From Diphasiastrum complanatum (taxonomy: Eukaryota > Streptophyta > Lycopodiopsida > Lycopodiales > Lycopodiaceae), in contig CM055111.1 in assembly GCA_029204225.1 (NCBI GenBank), positions 48,225,594 to 48,289,593 of the forward strand: a DNA stretch of 64,000 bases. Direction: 5' to 3'. Below, piece by piece: positions 14,185-23,200 of the stretch. The notes under the pieces are model-generated. The model saw nothing but the letters and a program-made list of their open reading frames with translations. It ran no database searches and had not been told where the DNA came from. Made by a program: the position numbers and the translations under genes. The first letter of the stretch is position 1, and each line of letters opens with the position of its first letter.

Positions 14185-14249
<65 letters not shown>

Positions 14250-17200
14250 TGGGGTGAAGCTAGGTTGCTCCCTTTCACCAGTTCTTTTTGGATTATATAT
14301 TGATAAGCTGGAGAGAGTGATCTCACAATGCAGTGGCTCTGGTTGTAGACTTGGTGACATCCTTATTGCCATTCTTCTTTATGCCAATGATGTGGTACTA
14401 GTCTCCCTGACTAGAGAGTTATAGAGGCAGTTGGATTGCTTACAGGTCTTTTGTACTCGATGGGGCTTGGGAGTGAACATTGTGAAGACCAAGGTTATGG
14501 TCTTCAACACTTCTAGAGCTTTCATGCAACGCTAGGAGCTCATTGTCGATGGACAACCTCTAGATGTGGTCTCTTCATACACTTACTTGGGGATTGTAAA
14601 GACCACTAGGGAAAACCCCTAAGATGAGGATGGGAGAACACAACAGGAGACATGTAGGAGCAAAACCTCCCAACCAATCCTAGATCAATCCTGGATCTAG
14701 CCCCTGAGCCATGACATGTGAATGCTTGAGAAGAAGAGAGCAACTGGTAACTTGAACCCAAGTTGTCGACAAGAGAATCCCTACCCCAATATACAGAGAG
14801 TAGATTCCTGTGCAATCCCCATGCAGTCCAACTATAAATAGGTCACAGCTCTTCATGCAGTCCTCATGCCTATATCAGTCACATGTACATGCACTACTCC
14901 ATATGTCTCAATAATAGTGTCTGTGTCCTCTCAAGGTCATTAGTCACAAACTGGCCTTGACATGGAATTAAATCTCGGCGTAACCAACAATCTCGAACAC
15001 CGAAGGGCCGGTCTACCATATTAGGACTATTCCATGTCCTTAGCTGAATATGGTCGTAACATTCTTCCTCCCTTAAACAGGTTCTGTCCTCAAAACGAGA
15101 AAGAGAAGAAATGAAATTATTTCTTAAGCTCTCAAAATTTACCCAGGAATTATTATCCTTAGTCTGATCTTTCCATCTGAATAAGTACTCAGAGATGCAA
15201 CAATTCTTCAATTGCTTGCCTCTACACAGGAGTAATAACTCAAAATCCAAAGATACACTAAGCTATAAATCTTCCAAACGGGTTGATCTTCTCCGAATAA
15301 AGCGTTACCTTCATGTAATCACAATTACATGAATACATCCAAATGAAGAAAAGCTTAGTATTCATTGATTTCCACACTCTGTTCCACAGGTTTTCCAAAC
15401 GGAAATACCCATCCATGAAAGCAAGCGTGAACTTGAAACAGCCAACAGGGTTGCCTTCCAGCCCTCAACAAGCTAAAAGTAACTGCTCATCAGTTCAATA
15501 GCTATTAAGACATAAAAATTTTATCCTTACTCTTGTTTGCTACTCCTATGAACTGAAGTACAAAACGATCTAAAGTTTAATGAGATTATATTCCGATCTC
15601 TTCCTCTTTCTCACTATGAGGAAAACACAGACATCAGACAACGGTTTTTTGACATCAGCCATAAATTTTCGAAGGTTCAGTCAGGGTTACTACTCTCTTA
15701 TTGCATGCTTTTCCTATTCCAATCATTTCCAATCAACTTCTACTTTCCATAACTTATCAGTTCAAATCAAGCAGAAAGTAGAAATGTAAATGATTTTTCA
15801 GGGAACGGTAATACACGCATATTGGGATGATGGGTTTCAACAAGTCTCTGTTTGCAACAGCATATCATTAAAGAATATATGAATAACAACAGTTTCCTCA
15901 ATGGTTTACAATTGGCATGTAATACCGGAGGATTAATGTCTTCAACCTGAATCCTCGGCATGCAAATAGTAGAATCCTAAATACTTGGTTCTAATAGTTT
16001 GTTTTTCAGGATAAACTGAACACTCTCAATCTGTCAACTAACATAGACTAGTCCTGAATGTTATCAATCTTCAATGACATGGGAAACAAGTTACCGGATT
16101 CATATACACAAATCATACTACATCAAAAGGGATTCTCTCAAGGTTCCTAAAAAAAATCAGACGTGAATCCATACTACTTAGAAGCAATATTAACAAAAAA
16201 CAATCCGGTGGAAGTGCACTCTACCACTCCTTTTGCCAAACATGCTTCAACCAAGAATTAGAGGATCCAAATCTCGATTTTCCCCTTGAGAGTTCAGCCC
16301 ACCAATCCAGAACATAATTCCATGTGCTTCTGATTTGATGTAGAGCTTGTCTCCAATCCTATCCAAGACCGCATCTTAGCCTTGCTTTGATACCAATGTA
16401 AAGACCACTAGGGAAAACCCCTAAGATTAGGATAGGAAAACACAACAGGAGACATGTAGGAGCAAAACCTCCCAACCAATCCTAGATCAATCCTTGATCT
16501 ACCCCAAGAGCCATGCCATGTGAATGCTTGAGGAGAAGAGAGCAACTGGTAACCTGAACCCAAGTTGTCGACAGGAGAATCCCTACCCCAATATATAGAG
16601 AGTAGATTCATGTGCAATCCCCATGCAGTCCAACTATAAATAGGTCACAGCTCTTCATGCAGTCCTCATGCCTATATCAGTCACATGTACATGCACTACT
16701 CCATATGTCTCAATAATAGTGTCTGCGTCCTCTCAAGGTCATTAGTCACAAACTGGCCTTGACATGGAATTGAATCTCGGCGTGACCAACAATCTCGAAC
16801 ACCGAAGGGCCGGTCTACTAGGACTATTCCATGTCCTTAGCTGAATATGGCCATAACAAGGATACTTTTCATTGGTCCTACATTCAGCATGTGACAAGCA
16901 ACTACCACTCAACTTGGGAAGGGAGATGCCTCCCTCGTTCAGCTAGAGCGGTTTTTCTTTCCGAAAGTCCTTTTAGGATGCTCGGAGTAAATGTAGACTT
17001 TTGTATACCATTGTCACCCCCATAGCCTTATATGCATCAATGACATGATGTACTGGTCTTTCCTCCTCACACTGGGCCAGTATATCGAGATTCTAGACTA
17101 CCATGTTAGATCGTATGATTTGGGTGAAGCCCTCTATTCTACACGATATCCTCCTTGCTGAGGTTGTTGTTCCACCTATACAAATAGATGCAGTTTTCCA

Positions 17201-20200
17201 GCTTACCACATATATTCAGAGAGGTCAGGCACTTCTAAATGCAGAGGGGAGATATACATACATAGCACTCACTTCTTCACATTATCTTCATCATTAGGGC
17301 TACAAGATGTCATGGTTTTCTCAAGCGTCCCACCTCCTCCTTGAGTCATTTGGTATCTCTATTACAGATCTTCCCATGAGCACTCACCAATATATCAGAC
17401 GCTTTTTATATAGGGCATATCTTGATTGTACATGGAGACGCCAACTGGAGATTAACCGACTATTATCAGACTCATTTCATTGAGATACACATAGCAAGGT
17501 TCCCAATCTTGCCACAGTATTTGGACTCAGGATTATCACACAGACATTGGTATTACCAGGATATTTGCTGATATATGGTGAGCTTTTTCTTCAGTTAAGA
17601 AAGGCACATGAGTTAGCCACTTTCAATGGTTTAATGAGATGGCCATGTTTTGGTGATTTTAATTGCCACCCTCATAGTGGTGGCCACAGTGTAGTGGATT
17701 GTTTACACCAATTTTAGTATGACGCAATATGTCACCATCTCCATCTCCAAGTAAACCACACCCAAACACATATTCCACACCTTCTGCCTATATAGTCGTA
17801 CTTGTCATTGGAAAAAGCAGATGTATGAGAGTAATGATGGGAAACAACTGATCGATCTTCTCTACACATCATCTTCTAGATCCTTCTAGAGAGAATTCCT
17901 CCCTCGTGCCCCACCCCCACCAATGAATGGCTTACATTGTTGGGCAACTTGGGCTCAATACACCACTACAATCTACACTATCCCTACTGACACTACCATC
18001 ATCATCTCCCGTCACCCCACTACTTTCTCATTCTTTATAGCCAATATGGTTACCATGGCTATTGAGAATTCGAGAACCTATCATGCACAGGGTATCGATG
18101 ACTTGGAAGCCAAACTCTTGATTCATGCTACTAATATCCTTGCACCTATCTTGGCCACTTTACTTAACCAAGTCGTTACATCTAGATTCCCTCTAGCATG
18201 GTGTACCAACATCATCCATCCTATTCACAAAAGTGGTGACCCTATGAATCCTGAGGATTATTGAGCCATCATGATAGGCCACATTGTGGCAAAACTTTAT
18301 GGCACCATCCTTCATACAACAGTGAGGCAAAGATTCGAAGACTACACACGTTGGGTTAGGCAAGTTTCAAAGCTCAGCATTCTACCATTAACCATGTACT
18401 CACACTTATAGCTATTCTTGAGGCAGCTAGGTCCAGGCATGAGAGGGTGTGTTGTTGTTTTGTCGATTTCCGGAAGGCATTTGACTCAATCCCGAAACAT
18501 TTACTTATACAGAGATTGAGTGAGCTCAATTTCTCTATTGATACAATATTAGCAGTCATGGCACTATATAAGCAGGTCTAGGATTGTTTCAAGACAAGGA
18601 AGACTCAGATCATAACCTTTAACACTTGTAGGGCCATAATTGTACCAAAGATATTGAGGACCTTGAGTCCAAATTGTTGATCCATGTTGTCGCCCCCATC
18701 CTAGCCACTTTACTCAATCATGTGTCTTTGGTTCTCCATCCTCCTGGTGTACTAATATTATGCATTTGATTCACAAAAATGGTGACCCCATGAATCCTGG
18801 TAACTATCGTAATATCATAATCGGACATGTTATTGTGAAGTTGTATGGCATTATTCTTCAATCACGGGTAAGTTTTGAGGCAGAGATCAAAAGATTACAT
18901 GCTCTGGGCCAAGCAGGTTTTCGAGCTCATTATCCACCACAAACCATGTCTTCACTCTTCGTGCCATCATTGAGGAAACCAAACACAGAAAATAGCAGGT
19001 TTACTATTGTTTTGTTGACTTCGAGAAGGCCTTTGATTCCGTCCCACGCCCACATGATCTTGGCTTCTCTATTGATACAGTCATAGCAATGATGGCACTC
19101 TATGAGCGAGTCCTTGGCTGCTTTCAGAGTGACATCAACATGTTAGACCAAATATGGAGCACCATTGGGGTGAAGTGAGATTGCTCCCCCTCCCCCCACT
19201 CCTTGGAGTGCATGTTGATGAGCTTGAGAGATGTCGGAATTCAAGGTGAACTAGAAGCAGAAACATTCACAATGAATTAAGTGATTAACGTATATGAATA
19301 ATCAAAAATTATCCATACAAGTGGAAGCAAAGTAGGATATCAATTGAGACAAATCTCTATACAAAGAATGTATGTACACAAGGATTGGCACTCTCTCTAG
19401 TCTCTCCAGGCTCTTCCTCACATCTTCAGCAAAAAGAGGGCGCCTATTTATACAAGTAGAGATAGAGAAATCCAAAGGTCAATGGTTCCCAATGTGGAAT
19501 ATCCAGGAGCCAACAGCCAACAGCCATATATTACATAGGAGTTACAAAAGCAAATGAAAAGCTTTGACATTGGACAGCCAAATGCTACTTGGAGAAGAAG
19601 GTCACTTGCCCCATGGACTTCGCATTATGAGTTGGGCCCCTCCAAACTTGAGTACATGGATCAAAAGTTAAAAAATGCTGCCCCATTATGAGTTGGGCCC
19701 CTCAAAACCATATACATTGCTCCAACTTCATTAAATATGGCATTACCCCCATGAAGTCACGCAATCCAAGCCTGGAGAAAGTGTTGTACTCACCATACTA
19801 TCTTTGGAGAAGATTCCACCCAGGGAGAAAATAAACTCTGATGATCCCTAACAACCGTCCAAGGTGTACCTTCTGGTACCTCGACTTCGCAGTCAGAGCA
19901 TCAACAGAGGAATCTCCATTTAAGGACAAATCGGACAAATAGTGACTTCTAACAAGAGAGTCATTGAGTAATGTGGTGATATGGGTTGCAAACTTGGAGA
20001 CATTCTGATCACCATCTTCCTTTATGCAGATGATGTGGTTCTCTAGTCTCTAGAGAGGGCCTACACAAATTTTCCATTATGAAAAGTAGCATTCTGTGAC
20101 CAAAGTCTTCTTACTAAATACAAACATGAGCAAGCCTTCAACAAAGAATTGTAATCACTATGTTCTTGTTCTTTTTGTCATATCTTCTTGTGATTTTAAG

Positions 20201-23200
20201 CACTATGGAAATGCCACACCTAGCCCATCTCCTGCACTCTAGCAAGTTTTTCCTAAAAGAAAATGCTCAAGCCTTACCATCATTGTCCCTTTGATCAACT
20301 GGAAGGTACATTTCCTCCAATAAGTACTTGCAAAGCTCATCCTTACCACCACGAGCAGCAAAATGAAGAGGCCCTCGACCATTAGCATCTTTAACTTCAA
20401 CAACTGTTTGTGCAAGTCCTTGTCCTCCATCCATAGCTTGTGCAGCTTCTGTAAAAACAGACAAGTATATCAATTTCTCATCATCTACTCTACAGAGTTT
20501 AAACTGCAATTAGTTACATCATCTATTCAAGTAGGTGTGTATGAGAAATTCTTAGCTTCAAGTGGACATCCCTAAGTAGGTGAAAAGCAAATAATGGATT
20601 ACATAAAGAAATGGATGCACTTTTGGACTTGGCAGAAACCCATATAATTCCACAGTTTGAAAGATGTATTGCTGCTCTTTAGTTCCAATTTTTTTAGAAC
20701 TTACGAGAAAAAATGCTCAAATCCCCATCAAGTGCAGCGTGTAGAAGTCGACTAACCTTGTCCCGAGCTGCACAGAAAAGATAACGTTATCCTAGAAAAA
20801 TACTTGGAAGCATGTGTGCTTACATGTGTAACTTTGAGAAGCACAGATATAGCATTTCCACAAGAATCTAATGATAACAAGCTCACTAAGCTGATCTAAG
20901 CAAGCACTTGACGCTAAACTTCACTAATTAGGCTAATTGAACTAAGAGGTAGGTAATTGATCAATCAATGATCTAATGAGATGCATATATTGCCTATTTA
21001 TTGTTGCTAGAGGGTCCAAAAGTCGGGCACTTAGCCGTAAGTAGCTGAACCTCCTAGCTGGCTATAAATAGGCCTCAAACCTCCTCAATTGACAGATGAA
21101 TCAGCTGACAGTAGCTCTTAGCTTAACTTAGTTTGAATCAGCTATGGTTTCATTATAGTAGATCCGCTTGTTATTAGCATGATCTTGTGAAGAAATTTTG
21201 TGATTTCATTCTTCATTTCGTCTGTGTCATGTTTTGCTCACAACATGATATCATAGCATTGTTCTGCCTACGCACGTCTTCTTAAGCCCAATCATTAACC
21301 ACATATTCCTTCTTGCATAATTTATCACAGAGCTACTATTCCCCCATCTTCCACTATCCAGTCTCGTTTAGTCCACCCCAACCTACCTTCCTGTGATGAT
21401 GTGACCAGCAGTAGCCAAACCTTCCCAAATTGCAACCTCGTTGGCCACAATCACCTCCAATCAGCCAATTGCAAACTCTATTTGTTGTTGTCCTCCTTTC
21501 CCAAATAATCCTTTGCACTGATTGTTTTCTCATCTTCATCTACCATTTTCTCATAATTTCCCCAACAGCCCCTGATCTTACCAGTCACTAGCCCCTTTCC
21601 ATCTCTATCCCCAATCCCCCATATCAACACTTTCCCCTCCACTTCCATTGATTTCCTGCAGTTTTTCAATTCTGTACCCACCAGCCAGCCCATCGCAGCT
21701 CTTTTGTGTGCTTGCTGCATATTCCTACTCCCTTGAACACATTCTTTCCTCCCTGTTGACCCCCGTTTTTGCTCTTTCGCCAGGTATAGCAACCTTAGAC
21801 TGCATGGAAGGCCAATAGAAATGGTCTTTAGGACGAGCATAAGACTTCTAAAACCCACAATGGCCACCTATAGGAGAAGAATGGGCATCAGACCACAACT
21901 TTACAAACATAAAAGTGTGTTGGGGATACCCATAGAACCATAATGAAAAAGATGATCATCAACAAGGGAATAAACTTGCTGTGGACGAGAGGAGGGTAGT
22001 GGTGCGTCACGAAAGCCGGGACAAGTGAGATACGCAGCAGGTAATTGATCATCATCAAACCAAGACGGAACAATGGCAAAAGGAAGGCGGGACAAAGCAT
22101 CAATATCAAAGTGAAAGGACTGTAAAAACTGTAACCAATGATACTAACGGTCATTGAGGTCTTTCTATGTGAAAGGTAACTAAGAGACTGACGATTAGTG
22201 ATAATGTCAAAGGAAACACAGTAAAGGTAATGATGCCACTTCTTCATAGCAAAGATAATAGCAAGGAGTTCTTTCTCATGAGTAGAGTAATGTTGTTCAT
22301 TAGAAAGCAGACAACGAGACTCATAAGCGAAAACACACTAAGATTGACAACGTAAGATGCCTAAACCGACACAACTAGCATCAGTCTCAAAAATGAACTT
22401 CCAATCAAACTGAGGTAAGCACAAAACCGTAGCAGAAATAACAACATGCTTGAGAGCATATCAAATGTCGTCTGACAAGCAAGAGTCCACACCAAAGAGG
22501 AGGCTATCTTAAAGAGAGTATTGAGAGGAGCGGCAACAGTGGAAAAATGAGGAACTAGACGACGAAAGTGAGGGGCTAAACCAAGAAATGTACGAACATG
22601 GTGAACATCATTAGGCCGAGGCCAATCTCAAATGACCTAGAACTTTCGAGCGTCAAGTCGAATATGACCATCACAAACAAGAAAACCTAAAAAACTCAAT
22701 CTTAAATGTCAAAGGAACAAGCAATTGATGAGTAACAAGCAGCTGGAAAATAGAGGAAAGACGATACACGAGCTGGGAAAGAGAACTTGTGTATGGTTAT
22801 CAACATGGTGGAGCGTGATTTGTTCCAAAGTTCAAAGACTGAATTCCAAAATTGCAATATAGACCAACTAAATTTCTCAGTTTTTAACTCAATAGCCTAA
22901 CATGTTGGCCCATCACCAATACACTAAGTTCCTTATTAGTTCCATGGGAGTTCTAAAACTCTTAGCCTAGATACTCAGCCCAAATAATCACTAACACACC
23001 ACATCTAAACTCTAAAAATGTATCAACTTTTGGTGACTATCCTAACTAGGCAAAGCATTTGTCATAGTTGCTAGGAAACGGTGGGAACATCTAGAATCAT
23101 GTTCATGCTATCGTCATCCCTTGAGAGAGCTCCGTTGTTGAATCAATATCTTTTGGGTGATCTATATTGTGATTCACACCTGCATTTACTTGTACTGTGT

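Larger units (their letters stand above)
14595..16858 (-). mobile_element. Small LTR element A (deleted chromovirus-type Gypsy)
   Basis: Direct repeats at 14595-15061 (467 bp) and 16397-16858 (462 bp) begin TG and end CA. In minus orientation the primer site TGGTATCAAAGC lies at 16396-16385 and the polypurine tract AAGGGAGGAAGAA lies just inside the left LTR (15062-15074). Flanks GGGAT/AGGAT form a 4-of-5 match target duplication inside a LINE. The 1.3 kb interior keeps only a chromodomain-like tail of a Gypsy integrase (about 15250-15065: ISEYLFRWKD, NNSWVNFESL, FEDRTCLREEE). It must have relied on proteins supplied in trans. Confidence 0.85.
14246..17440 (+). pseudogene. LINE relic, RT second half and C-terminus (split by an LTR element)
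   Basis: Plus-strand relic of the same LINE family as at position 1. It starts at TIGVKLGCSLSPVLFGLYID, then a catalytic box reading YANDVVL (YADD in intact copies), then NIVKTKVMVFNTS and SYTYLGI. The reading is cut at 14594 by an LTR element and resumes at 16864. C-terminal LINE-like sequence continues to about 17440. Multiple stops. Confidence 0.72.

Noticed and set aside
14894..15250. 118-codon minus ORF as a host chromodomain gene
   Set aside because: It lies directly inside the 3' LTR of element A and runs into the LTR. It is the leftover integrase tail of a Gypsy element.
21478..21867. 129-codon minus ORF in intron 1
   Set aside because: No recognisable domain; sits between a Copia primer site and a Gypsy fragment and is probably noncoding strand of a degenerate leader/gag.
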